NCBI GenBank assembly: GCA_035635855.1
Contig: DASQAF010000006.1
Span: 186,001-250,000, forward strand
DNA: 64,000 nucleotides
Origin: UBA11740 sp035635855
Lineage (GTDB): Bacteria; Acidobacteriota; Blastocatellia; Pyrinomonadales; Pyrinomonadaceae
Direction of reading: 5' to 3'
Under the pieces are notes generated by a model. That model saw nothing but the letters and a program-made list of their open reading frames with translations. It was not told where the DNA came from and ran no database searches. Position 1 is the first letter of the stretch; each line of letters starts with the position of its first letter. Below are positions 25,548 to 33,556 of this stretch, one piece after another. The translations under genes were made by a program, and so were the position numbers.

Positions 25548-25683
25548 ATTAGCACCGTGGCTTTAGCCCGGTGATCAATGGTTGGGTAGGAATCGAAGGT
25601 TGGGGTAGGAATCGAAACCGTTCAAACGGTTTCCGCTTTGGTGATGGGATATAAATTCACCGCGCTAAAGCGACGGTGCTAAT
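25548..25683. repeat. Hairpin doublet, family TTAGCACCG, after rph
   Basis: Arms of 27 bp (25548-25574 and 25657-25683) are inverse complements with two differences. Left arm: CACCG, bulged T, GGC-TTTA-GCC, CGGTG. Right arm: CACCG, CGC-TAAA-GCG, bulged A, CGGTG. The inner stem pair has changed on both sides, so pairing is kept. Between them is a third hairpin, GAAACCGT-TCAA-ACGGTTTC, and a short direct repeat. Confidence 0.8.
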
Positions 25684-25789
25684 GAAATCGGTACTCTGGT
25701 ATCCCTTCTAAGCATTTAGACAACAGGGCCAGCGCGTCCAGCATCTGAGAATGGTGAAACCCACAAAGGGTCTTACAAGGAGTTTCGCA

Positions 25790-26323
25790 GTGCGATCAAC
25801 AATCACTTTTTTAGTACTTTTTCTTATAGCGGCCTTTGGGGCCTCGTCGCCGGATTTGCGAACCAGTGCTCAGGAGCACTCGTACACCAGCGCCAAGGTC
25901 GGATACCTCGTCGACTTTCCCTCAACGAACTGGCGGTTGATCGATGAGCCGGACGACATCCACCAGCATACAGAGTTTGTGTATGGTGACCGCGTGGATG
26001 GCTATCTGCGGATCCGTAAAGAAAATCTGGATGAGGGATTGACCATCAGGGAGTATGCCGTGCGCGACCAGGAGCAGCGAGTCCGTCTTTTTCTGCCCGG
26101 ATACGTGGACGGAAAGTTGGACGATCCATTCGTCGGCCGCCTGAAGGGCGTGTCCATCTCTTACGAATATACGCAGGCGGGTAAACCAATGGCCGGCCGC
26201 ACTTATTACCTTCAGGCCGACAGTCGCACCGTGTATGCGCTGCGCTTCACCGGAATGCGCGATAAGCTGGCCCGCATTCGCAACCAGACGGACGCGATCG
26301 CGCGCAGCCTAAGATTGAAGTAA
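25790..26323 (+). CDS. Secreted protein of unknown function, 177 aa
   Basis: I start at GTG 25790: AAGGAG lies seven bases upstream and the protein then begins with a clean signal peptide (RSTITFLVLFLIAAFGASS). An ATG at 25751 has no ribosome site. The mature part starts near SAQEHSYTSAKVGYLVDFPS and resembles the PsbP-like or DUF1795-type fold (VDFPSTNWRL, then ISYEYTQAGKPMAGRTYY). The 36673-37200 protein may be distantly alike. No catalytic motif. A good terminator follows. Confidence 0.72.
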   Translation: MRSTITFLVLFLIAAFGASSPDLRTSAQEHSYTSAKVGYLVDFPSTNWRLIDEPDDIHQHTEFVYGDRVDGYLRIRKENLDEGLTIREYAVRDQEQRVRLFLPGYVDGKLDDPFVGRLKGVSISYEYTQAGKPMAGRTYYLQADSRTVYALRFTGMRDKLARIRNQTDAIARSLRLK

Positions 26324-26347
26324 GTTCGTTTATCAATCCAAATTGAA

Positions 26348-26384
26348 GAAGCGGCCGCATTCATGCGCGCCGCTTTTTTGTTTC
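26348..26384 (+). terminator. Intrinsic terminator after the secreted protein gene
   Basis: AAGCGGC pairs with GCCGCTT, with an inner GCAT/ATGC pairing, followed by TTTTTTG. It lies 25 bp after the stop. Confidence 0.75.
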
Positions 26385-26506
26385 GGCAAACCCGTTTCAT
26401 AGCGGTAACACCGTCTTCTCGTCGCTCGTCTTCAACGTAACTTTTCCGACGTCTCCTGTAATAAACATTAGGACCCCTCGGAGTCGGCGGAGCTTGAGGC
26501 TTTTTA

Positions 26507-26563
26507 TGGAGTGCGGCGACTCGTCGCCGCTTTCGAAAAGCACTGCCAAGTCAGCGCACTCCA
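26507..26563. repeat. Palindromic repeat, family TGGAGTGCG, copy B (intergenic)
   Basis: A 57-bp element, TGGAGTGCG...CGCACTCCA, with inner hairpin GCGGCGAC-TC-GTCGCCGC. It differs from copy A (2215-2270) by only a few bases and one extra base. Confidence 0.85.
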
Positions 26564-26769
26564 AAGATCGACAGCCATCGCAAGCAGCAATCCCCGCATC
26601 AATGCAGTTAACAATTGCAAGGTCTCCCGCTTTTCACGTTCTACCCACGGAGTACTTGGAACCAGAGACTGAGGTTTGGTCTCTAATTAATTAGAACAAC
26701 TTGTAAGACGGCGAGCGCGGTTCGCGCCGGGTCAAAAACGGTTAGCTGCTTCGAAAAAAGGAGAAGACT

Positions 26770-29343
26770 ATGCGTCAAAGGTTCTTTCTCAAATCCCTCT
26801 CGGTCATTGCCGTTTCAGTAACCGCGTTCATTGGTCTGGCCTCATTGAAAAGCTCAGGGGGCGTTGCCAGTGCCCAGGGCACGGCCACTTCCGGCTCGCT
26901 GCAGGTGCTGGATCAAAACGGCAAGCCAAAGGCAGAGTGTCCGCTTAAACATACGGATGTAAAAGTGGAGATTAGCGGATTTCTTTCGCGCGTAGTCGTC
27001 ACCCAGGAGTTTGAAAATCCTTTCCCGGAAAAGATTGAAGCGGTCTATACGTTTCCGCTGCCGCAAAACGCAGCGGTCGATGACATGACCATGGTCGTCG
27101 GCGACCGCACCGTGCGCGGCAAAATTTTGCGGCGCGAAGAAGCCGAAGCCGTCTATGAAGCCGCGAAGACCGGTGGTCAAACCGCCAGCCTGCTGAATCA
27201 GGAGCGGCCAAACATTTTCACCCAGTCCGTAGCCAACATTCTTCCCGGCGAGCAGATCAAGATTACGATCAGTTATGTCGAGACTTTGAAATACGAAAAC
27301 GGTTCGTATGAATTTGTCTTTCCGATGGTGGTCGGACCACGTTACGTGCCCGGTTCGGCTACCGGCGGCCAGGGAAGTACCAGAGGCAACGGTTTCGCGG
27401 CGAACACGGATGGCGTGCCGGACGGTTCGCGAATTACACCGCAACCAGTTCCCGAAGGCATGCGCGGTGGTCATGACATTTCGTTTGATCTGACCGTCGA
27501 TGCGGGAGTCCCCATCGATGGATTGAATTCGAAAACGCACGACGTCGATATTGAACGTCCTGATGATCACCGGGCGCGCGTCCGTCTGAAAGACCTGTCG
27601 ACGATTCCCAATAAAGATTTCATGCTTCGCTACGACGTGGCGGGACAGAAGATAGCCGATGCGCTGCTGACGCACTCTTCAGACAAGGGCGGCTTTTTCA
27701 CCCTGATTCTGCAACCGCCTGAGAAGGTGACCGCTGAAGACGTGACGCCAAAGGAACTCGTCTTTGTCCTCGACACCTCGGGTTCGATGTCCGGCTTTCC
27801 GATCGAGAAAGCCAAAGAGACGATGAAGTTGGCGCTGGACAATCTCTATCCATACGACACTTTTAATCTGATCACGTTTTCGGGGGACGAGCACATCCTG
27901 TTTCCCGAACCGGTGCCGGCGACAAAGGAAAATCTGGCCAAGGCACAGGCGTTTCTTGAATCGCGAACGGGCGGCGGGGGCACGGAAATGATGAAAGCCA
28001 TCAAGGCGTCGATGGATCCATCAGACCCGCAGGGTCACGTGCGCATTGTGTGCTTCATGACTGACGGCTATGTCGGCAACGATATGGAAATTATCGGCGA
28101 AGTGCAGAAGCATCCGAACGCGCGCGTGTTTGCCTTTGGCATCGGCAACAGCGTGAACCGCTTCCTGCTCGACAACATGGCGAAGTACGGACGCGGCGAG
28201 GTCGAGTACGTCGCTCTTAACGATGACGGCTCGGCCGCGGCGCGCCGGTTTCACGAACGCGTGCGTAATCCTCTGCTGACCGACATCTCGGTCGATTGGA
28301 ATGGATTACCGGTAGCCGATGTCTATCCCAGGACTATTCCCGATCTGTTCGGAGCCAAGCCGGTAATCTTAACCGGCCGTTACACAGGCAATGGGCGCGG
28401 GACGGTTCGCTTGAAAGGGAAGATGTCCGGGCGCGATTTCGTCCGCGAGATTCCAGTTGATTTTTCCGACTCGCAAACTCAGCACGACGTGCTGGCGACA
28501 CTTTGGGCGCGTACTCGCATTGACGATCTGATGAGTCAGGACTTCAAAGGCGCACAACAGGGCAACATGCAGGAGGAGGTAAAGCAGAACATCATTCAAC
28601 TCGGTCTCCAGTATCGACTGATGACGCAGTTCACGTCATTCGTCGCGGTGGAAGAAATGATCGTGACTGATGGTGGTCAGCCGCGGCGGATCGATGTGCC
28701 GGTGGAAGTGCCGGAGGGCGTGAATCGCGAAACGGCATATGGTCGTAAGGACGAGCCGTTTTCGAATTTGCAATTACTCGCTAACCTTTCCCGGCCGCCT
28801 TTGGCCAGGAGGGCAGTTTCAGAGACGGTCGTCGCTACGAAATCAGGAGAGAACAAAGAAAAGGGGCGCGGTGGGAATGTCGGCGGCAGCACACGCCGTT
28901 CAGGAGGCGGTGGCGCGGGCGGCGGCGGCAGAGCAGGAGGAGTCGGCGGAACCGCACCGCCTCCCAAACCTGCGAGCGGTAACTTCGCGATTGATGGTGC
29001 GAGCGAAGCCGACGCCACGAGAAACCTCTCGCCGGAGGAACAGAAGCGTGCGCAGTTACAGGCGAAGTTTAATCCGGTGGTACTCGCCGTCATCGATAGG
29101 TTGAAGGACAAGAACGCGGTTGCCGCTCCGGACGAAGCGAAATTCATTCGCCACGGCAAAGCCGAAGTTCAAATCTGGCTGACGGAGAAATCAGACGAAA
29201 CAATTGCCGCGTTGAAGGCGCTCGGGTTTGAAGTCGTGCTCGATCCGAAGTCGGCCAAGCTGGTCATAGGTCGACTGCCGATTGAGAAGTTGGCGGCACT
29301 CGCTGAATTGAAATCGGTGCGTTACGTCGCGCCGCAGATGTAG
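26770..29343 (+). CDS. VIT- and VWA-domain secreted protein, 857 aa
   Basis: Signal peptide at 1-36 (MRQRFFLKSLSVIAVSVTAFIG). A VIT domain (LKHTDVKVEISGFLSRVVVTQEF, then YTFPLPQNAAVDDM) is followed by a von Willebrand A domain with MIDAS D335 in LDTSGSMS and the DGYVGND strand. After about 630 come a Gly-rich linker and a C-terminal SPEEQKRAQLQAKFNPVV... domain ending in a region that reads like KAEVQIWLTEKSDETIAALK. Inter-alpha-trypsin-like VIT-VWA proteins often act in extracellular adhesion or sortase-related systems; no sortase is here. A clear AAGGAG site precedes the ATG. Confidence 0.88.
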   Translation: MRQRFFLKSLSVIAVSVTAFIGLASLKSSGGVASAQGTATSGSLQVLDQNGKPKAECPLKHTDVKVEISGFLSRVVVTQEFENPFPEKIEAVYTFPLPQNAAVDDMTMVVGDRTVRGKILRREEAEAVYEAAKTGGQTASLLNQERPNIFTQSVANILPGEQIKITISYVETLKYENGSYEFVFPMVVGPRYVPGSATGGQGSTRGNGFAANTDGVPDGSRITPQPVPEGMRGGHDISFDLTVDAGVPIDGLNSKTHDVDIERPDDHRARVRLKDLSTIPNKDFMLRYDVAGQKIADALLTHSSDKGGFFTLILQPPEKVTAEDVTPKELVFVLDTSGSMSGFPIEKAKETMKLALDNLYPYDTFNLITFSGDEHILFPEPVPATKENLAKAQAFLESRTGGGGTEMMKAIKASMDPSDPQGHVRIVCFMTDGYVGNDMEIIGEVQKHPNARVFAFGIGNSVNRFLLDNMAKYGRGEVEYVALNDDGSAAARRFHERVRNPLLTDISVDWNGLPVADVYPRTIPDLFGAKPVILTGRYTGNGRGTVRLKGKMSGRDFVREIPVDFSDSQTQHDVLATLWARTRIDDLMSQDFKGAQQGNMQEEVKQNIIQLGLQYRLMTQFTSFVAVEEMIVTDGGQPRRIDVPVEVPEGVNRETAYGRKDEPFSNLQLLANLSRPPLARRAVSETVVATKSGENKEKGRGGNVGGSTRRSGGGGAGGGGRAGGVGGTAPPPKPASGNFAIDGASEADATRNLSPEEQKRAQLQAKFNPVVLAVIDRLKDKNAVAAPDEAKFIRHGKAEVQIWLTEKSDETIAALKALGFEVVLDPKSAKLVIGRLPIEKLAALAELKSVRYVAPQM

Positions 29344-29360
29344 CGCAGCCGCGTAAGCTT

Positions 29361-29464
29361 TGGAGTGCGCCGGCAGGGCGAAGCGGCGACGGCGCGTTGG
29401 CTTAGTAACATTTGGATCAAGAGGATCTAAGGCGGTGTCGCGCTACGCTTGCCACTGCACTCCA
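29361..29464. repeat. Palindromic repeat, family TGGAGTGC, longer copy C
   Basis: A 104-bp element with the same ends (TGGAGTGCG / GCACTCCA) and arms of about 33 bp that pair imperfectly. It fills the gap between the VWA gene and the Cys-motif gene. Confidence 0.65.
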
Positions 29465-29480
29465 GAAAGTTAGGACCATC

Positions 29481-29996
29481 ATGGCTCGATTCAACAATCC
29501 TCTGGCTGGTGTGTGGGTCGCCGCGCCGTGTCAGGCCGATTGGAACCAGATGATGGGCGACGAGCGCGTACGCTTTTGTGGCGCATGCAGTCTGAATGTG
29601 TATAACCTTTCGGCGATGACGAGGTCTGAAGCTGAAACCTTGATCGCGCGCAATGAAGGAAGATTGTGCGTGAAGTTCTACCGGCGTCAGGACGGTTCGA
29701 TCGTCACTCGCGATTGTCCGATTGGCTTGCGCGCAATTCGTCGCCGGGTGTCGTACCTGACCAAAGCGATCGTGTCAGCGGTACTGAGTTTCATGGCGGG
29801 TGTAGGTGTTCATGAAGCAGTCTCGTCCAGTCTGGCCGCTCGACAACCAGGCCGAACGATGGGAGTGATCGCCGAGCGGGTTAAGCCGAGGTTCAATGTC
29901 CAGGATCCTCAAGTGATTCCGGATAGAGCTGTCTCAGTGGGACAGCTCGTAGAGATCAGTAGGCACCGCAAACCGAAGCGATCTCAGTTCCGTTAA
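29481..29996 (+). CDS. Cys-motif membrane protein, 171 aa
   Basis: I start at MARFNNPL (29481), with AGGA seven bases upstream; the upstream reading from 29412 runs through repeat copy C. A conserved motif block, PCQADWNQM...RVRFCGAC, then VYNLSAMTRSEAETL, LCVKFYRRQDGSIVTRDCP, is known to me from uncharacterised proteins with a C...W...C..C pattern. It is followed by one membrane helix (IVSAVLSFMAGVGV) and a basic tail. Possibly a metal or Fe-S binding cytosolic domain tethered to the membrane. Function unknown. Confidence 0.75.
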   Translation: MARFNNPLAGVWVAAPCQADWNQMMGDERVRFCGACSLNVYNLSAMTRSEAETLIARNEGRLCVKFYRRQDGSIVTRDCPIGLRAIRRRVSYLTKAIVSAVLSFMAGVGVHEAVSSSLAARQPGRTMGVIAERVKPRFNVQDPQVIPDRAVSVGQLVEISRHRKPKRSQFR

Positions 29997-30012
29997 TTTC
30001 GTTACGGAACTG
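29985..30012 (+). terminator. Hairpin overlapping the stop of the Cys-motif gene
   Basis: CAGTTCCGT / ACGGAACTG is a perfect 9-bp stem with a 10-nt loop across the stop codon. There is no T tract, so termination is doubtful. Confidence 0.4.
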
Positions 30013-30150
30013 CTTGCGTTAGCAAGGGAGTGTAAGTTTTAGACTTTCCTGACAGCAAAGACCCTGTCGCTATCGCGCCCGGTTGTGTACCAACTACTGC
30101 TGGGATCGGAACCGCTTCGTACCCTCAAACTGTCGTACAATGCTGCCCGA

Positions 30151-30567
30151 ATGAATCTCAAGTTGGCAGACGGCCTCTCAATCGGCAAATCACCGATCAA
30201 CGGCAAGGGCTGTTTTGCGACGGTTCGTTTCCGGCGCGGACGCAAGATTGCCGAATACGCCGGCGAACGAATCACGGATCTCGAAGCGCGCCGTCGCGCC
30301 GGACGCGCCAAGCTGCGGATCTGCGACATCGACGGCCGCTGGAGCCTGGATGGCAGCCGCGGCGGAAACGGCACGCATTACATTAATCATTCATGCCGGC
30401 CGAACGCTTACATGAAAACCCTCTATGGTCATGTGCTGTTTTTCGCGCTGCGCGACATTCGACGTGGTCAAGAGATTACTGTCGACTATGAGGACACACT
30501 GCATCCGGACAGCAAGCGTTGCCGTTGTCGAGCGCCAGGTTGCCGAGGGACGATTAATCGCGTCTGA
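30151..30567 (+). CDS. SET-domain protein lysine methyltransferase-like
   Basis: 138 residues from ATG 30151. SET hallmarks are GKGCFA (19-23), NHSCRPN (79-85, the pseudoknot), GQEITVDYE (EITVDY 108-113) and a post-SET zinc-binding CRCRAPGC (Cys124, 126, 131). These are the S-adenosylmethionine and lysine-channel elements of the fold. Bacterial SET proteins are known; the target is not predictable. An upstream in-frame start (30085) would add a tail with no domain. It stands alone between the Cys-motif gene and the rhodanese gene. Confidence 0.88.
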   Translation: MNLKLADGLSIGKSPINGKGCFATVRFRRGRKIAEYAGERITDLEARRRAGRAKLRICDIDGRWSLDGSRGGNGTHYINHSCRPNAYMKTLYGHVLFFALRDIRRGQEITVDYEDTLHPDSKRCRCRAPGCRGTINRV

Positions 30568-30710
30568 TAGAGATTGAGGCCTCTCTGCTGAACTGTGCAG
30601 TAAAAGCCCGGCAAATTTCACCCGCCGCTTCCCGTAAATAAAAAAACCTGTTTTTTCGCGCAAGGGTCTGAGTTGTGGATCGTTCAAGTGGAAAAGGGAG
30701 GATGATCCAA

Positions 30711-31229
30711 ATGAAACGACTACTGCTACTGACGCTTACGATCTTATGCATTGCGCCGCTTGCTTTGGCTCAAAAGAAGGCAGGGATTGCCAATCCGGCA
30801 ATCGACATGCAAGGCTACCTTCGCGCCGCTTCGGAGGCGGCCGATCATCGCAAGTCGCGCCGGCTAACCGAAGAGGAGTTCATCCGGATGAGTCGAGAGC
30901 CCGGCACGGTCATCCTGGATGCTCGCAGCGCGGAAAAGTATCGTGAACTTCATGTCCAAGGCGCGATCAACTTGAGCTTTCCCGACATCACAGTTGAGAG
31001 CCTTAAGACTACGTTCCCCGACAAGAACCAGCGCATCCTGATTTACTGTAACAACAATTTCGTTGGTGCAGAGAAGCCGTTCCCAACCAAGGCTCCAAGC
31101 GCTTCGCTCAACATTTCGACGTACATTTCGCTTTACAGTTACGGTTACCGAAATGTCTACGAGCTTGGGCCGCTGCTCGATATCAAGACCTCGAAACTGG
31201 AGTTTGTTTCCCCGAATACCCGTCAGTAA
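30711..31229 (+). CDS. Secreted rhodanese-like protein
   Basis: 172 residues from ATG 30711, nine bases after GGGAGG. The signal peptide is MKRLLLLTLTILCIAPLALA. A single rhodanese domain has LDARSAEKYRELHVQGAINL, and the active-site Cys is in ILIYCNNNFVGA, a loop longer and less basic than CxxxxR of thiosulfate sulfurtransferases. This leaves a sulfur-relay or reductase-partner role open. It follows the SET gene on the same strand, with no promoter obvious between them. Confidence 0.82.
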   Translation: MKRLLLLTLTILCIAPLALAQKKAGIANPAIDMQGYLRAASEAADHRKSRRLTEEEFIRMSREPGTVILDARSAEKYRELHVQGAINLSFPDITVESLKTTFPDKNQRILIYCNNNFVGAEKPFPTKAPSASLNISTYISLYSYGYRNVYELGPLLDIKTSKLEFVSPNTRQ

Positions 31230-31342
31230 CAAGGACAAGTGTGATAGAACGGGGTGGGGAAGGGTTAAGAAAAGCGGAGACGCCGACGTACTAGTTGGGT
31301 CCGACCATCGTGATGAAGAGGTTCGTCTATGCCACGATCGTT

Positions 31343-33400
31343 TTATAACCTTGGCAGGGCGAAACTGAATTTCGAACCGCGGCCGACTTCCGACTCGACT
31401 GCCACTGTGCCGCCGTGTTGCTCGACAACTTCCTTGACGAAAGCCAGACCCAACCCGGTCGACTCTTCGTCTTTTTCCTGACCATCGCGCGCTACGCGGT
31501 AAAACTTTTCCCAAATGCGGTCCATTGATTCCGCCGGAATGCCATAGCCGCGGTCTTCGATCACGACGCGCACCGTATCGGCCTCGAGCATGGTTGAGAC
31601 CGTCACGGCAGTCCGTTCCGGACTATATTTGATGGCATTGTCCAGCAGCTTGGCGATTACCTGAGTGGTCAAACTCTTGTCGGCCGCCACCGGTGGAATC
31701 CGGTCATTGGGCTGGTCGATCAGCCGAATGCGCTTCTTTTTTGCGATCTGTTGCATAGTGCCAATGGTCTCGCGCACTACTTCGTCCAGGCGCAGCGCGG
31801 TCTTGGTGACTTCTTTTTTGTCTGCGCGCTCGAGTTGAGTTACGGACAGGAACGTATCAATCATGCGCGACATGCGCTGAGACTCATTCGAAATGATTTG
31901 CAGAAACTCGCGGGATTCTTCGGGTATCTTGTCGTCCAGAGACAGCAATTCGGAAAAACCATTGATGCTTGTCAGCGGCGTTCGCAATTCGTGCGACATG
32001 AGCGAAATCATGTCGCTCTTTAACTGCTCAAACTCTTTCATGCGGGTCACGTCGCGCACGCGGATCGCAAAGCAGAGCGGCTGGGCAGCCGTGCCATTCC
32101 CTTTCGAGCTGTGACCGTTCCCATTTTTCTTCCGCGCCGTGGCCAGCGCGATCCGTAATTCCAGGGTTTGGTTTTGCTCCGCGAACTTTAGCTCGCGCAG
32201 ATAGGGTTCGCCGGATTGCAACACGCGGCGCACAGCAATCGAAGGCTCGTCAAAAACTCCCGAGCGAAATCGATCAAGCAAGCCGAACAGATCGGACTTT
32301 TGCGCCTCGGCCTCACTCATCCGCGCCGCCCACAACATTGCCGGATTTACGTAAGCCAGCGTGCCGTCCAGATAAGCGATCGCATAGCCGTCCGACGCTT
32401 CGGCCAGAACCTGGGCGCCGAAGCGATGCTCTGTCAAAGTGCCGCTAATCACATCGAATGCCTGCAGTCGGAGTCCCGAGGTGCGGGACGAAATAAACGC
32501 CGGCAGGCTGCTGGCGCGGGTCTTCTTGCGGGCCTCTTCGCGTTGTAGATTACGCGCCACCTGACCGCCAACCGCGGCCAGCAGCCGACGGTCGCTTTCA
32601 TCAATGCTCTGGCTCAATCGCAATAGCAAGACTCCGACGGCTCGACCTTCGTGAAGCAGCGGCATCGCCACGCTTTCAAGGGAATCTATTTGGCCGGCCG
32701 GGGCAACGACCATTTCAGCCGTCTTAACTGCTTGATCGCAGAGTTCGATTAGGCGTCTCCAGACGGTATTCCGGCCGGGCTCTAACGCTCCGCTCGGATT
32801 GCTTCGCAATCGCGCACAGGGAATCAGAACTCCGACTTCATCCGGTTGAAATACGACTGCCTCTTCCAGAGGCAGAGTGGTCTGCAAAAGTTTCAGACCG
32901 CTGGTCAGTCGAGTCTGCGATTCCTCGCCCGTCTCAGCGCGCGCGGCAATTTCGTTGACGTGGTGACTGAGTACCGAATCGATCCGCCAGAGTCGATGAA
33001 GCTGAACCAGAAAGACCGCGCCCATCGCACCAAGAGCCATCGGCGCGAATAGAATATCGACTTTGAGGTAACGGGAAGCGAGCAAGCTTGCGGCAGCCAT
33101 CGCCAGAAATCCGCTACCAAGTATCAAGAAAGAGCGGCGTGCACCCGCCCGGCTAACAAAGAACCCGGCGCTGGTACTAATCGCGACTATGAGCAGCAGG
33201 CCAAGCCAGAATTGAGGCGCCTGCAGCGGCACTTCGCCGCGGCCGACGTTAACGACAAAGGCTGCCTGCAACGAATCGATCAATCCCGCGCCCCAGATCA
33301 CACACGTTGCCACGCCCGCCAAGAGTGCCAGGGCGAGAGAAAAGAGCAGAGACTTCCAAGCGAATTTTTTCAAGAGTTTCAGGGGGTACTCGAGAGGCAA
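31343..33400 (-). CDS. Membrane sensor histidine kinase (GAF-PAS-HisKA-HATPase)
   Basis: Hybrid-sensor type without receiver. I place the start at TTG 33400 (LPLEYPLKLLKKFAWKSLL): a minus-strand TATAAT lies at 33458-33463, just upstream, whereas the longer reading from 33556 begins next to the selA stop and has no ribosome site. Order: four membrane helices, a GAF-like domain (AVVFQPDEVGVLIPC to GRAVGVLLLRL), a PAS (ASDGYAIAYLDGTLAYVNPA), HisKA with MSHELRTPLTSINGF, then N box LLDNAIKYS, G1 DRGYGIP and G2 STGLGLAFVKEVV. The response regulator is not adjacent. Signal unknown. Confidence 0.9.
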   Translation of the reverse strand: MPLEYPLKLLKKFAWKSLLFSLALALLAGVATCVIWGAGLIDSLQAAFVVNVGRGEVPLQAPQFWLGLLLIVAISTSAGFFVSRAGARRSFLILGSGFLAMAAASLLASRYLKVDILFAPMALGAMGAVFLVQLHRLWRIDSVLSHHVNEIAARAETGEESQTRLTSGLKLLQTTLPLEEAVVFQPDEVGVLIPCARLRSNPSGALEPGRNTVWRRLIELCDQAVKTAEMVVAPAGQIDSLESVAMPLLHEGRAVGVLLLRLSQSIDESDRRLLAAVGGQVARNLQREEARKKTRASSLPAFISSRTSGLRLQAFDVISGTLTEHRFGAQVLAEASDGYAIAYLDGTLAYVNPAMLWAARMSEAEAQKSDLFGLLDRFRSGVFDEPSIAVRRVLQSGEPYLRELKFAEQNQTLELRIALATARKKNGNGHSSKGNGTAAQPLCFAIRVRDVTRMKEFEQLKSDMISLMSHELRTPLTSINGFSELLSLDDKIPEESREFLQIISNESQRMSRMIDTFLSVTQLERADKKEVTKTALRLDEVVRETIGTMQQIAKKKRIRLIDQPNDRIPPVAADKSLTTQVIAKLLDNAIKYSPERTAVTVSTMLEADTVRVVIEDRGYGIPAESMDRIWEKFYRVARDGQEKDEESTGLGLAFVKEVVEQHGGTVAVESEVGRGSKFSFALPRL

Positions 33401-33457
33401 TGTGTTGCTGAACCCGGGATCTGGCAGAGGACCCAGAGAACCCGCTAGGCCAACCCG

Positions 33458-33463
33458 ATTATA
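33458..33463 (-). promoter_or_regulatory. Candidate -10 box for the histidine kinase gene
   Basis: A consensus TATAAT on the minus strand with a weak TTGCGC 19 bp upstream. It sits about 50 bp before the chosen TTG start and supports that start over the longer one. Confidence 0.4.
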
Positions 33464-33556
33464 CACTGCTGGTCGTCGTTTAGCGCAAGGAAGAAAAAGA
33501 CTAGAATCCTGCTGCCTTTCCTTAAGGAAATTGGATTCGTCCGGCAGTTTGGGCAA

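Larger units (their letters stand above)
26324..26769. other. Intergenic region upstream of the VIT/VWA gene
   Basis: About 446 bp holding the terminator at 26348 and palindromic repeat copy B at 26507. A short open frame (26494-26694) is mostly repeat sequence. No promoter of good quality seen. Confidence 0.5.

Noticed and set aside
26494..26694. 66-codon open frame on the plus strand
   Set aside because: Its first half is palindromic repeat copy B, it has no ribosome site, and no family resemblance is seen.
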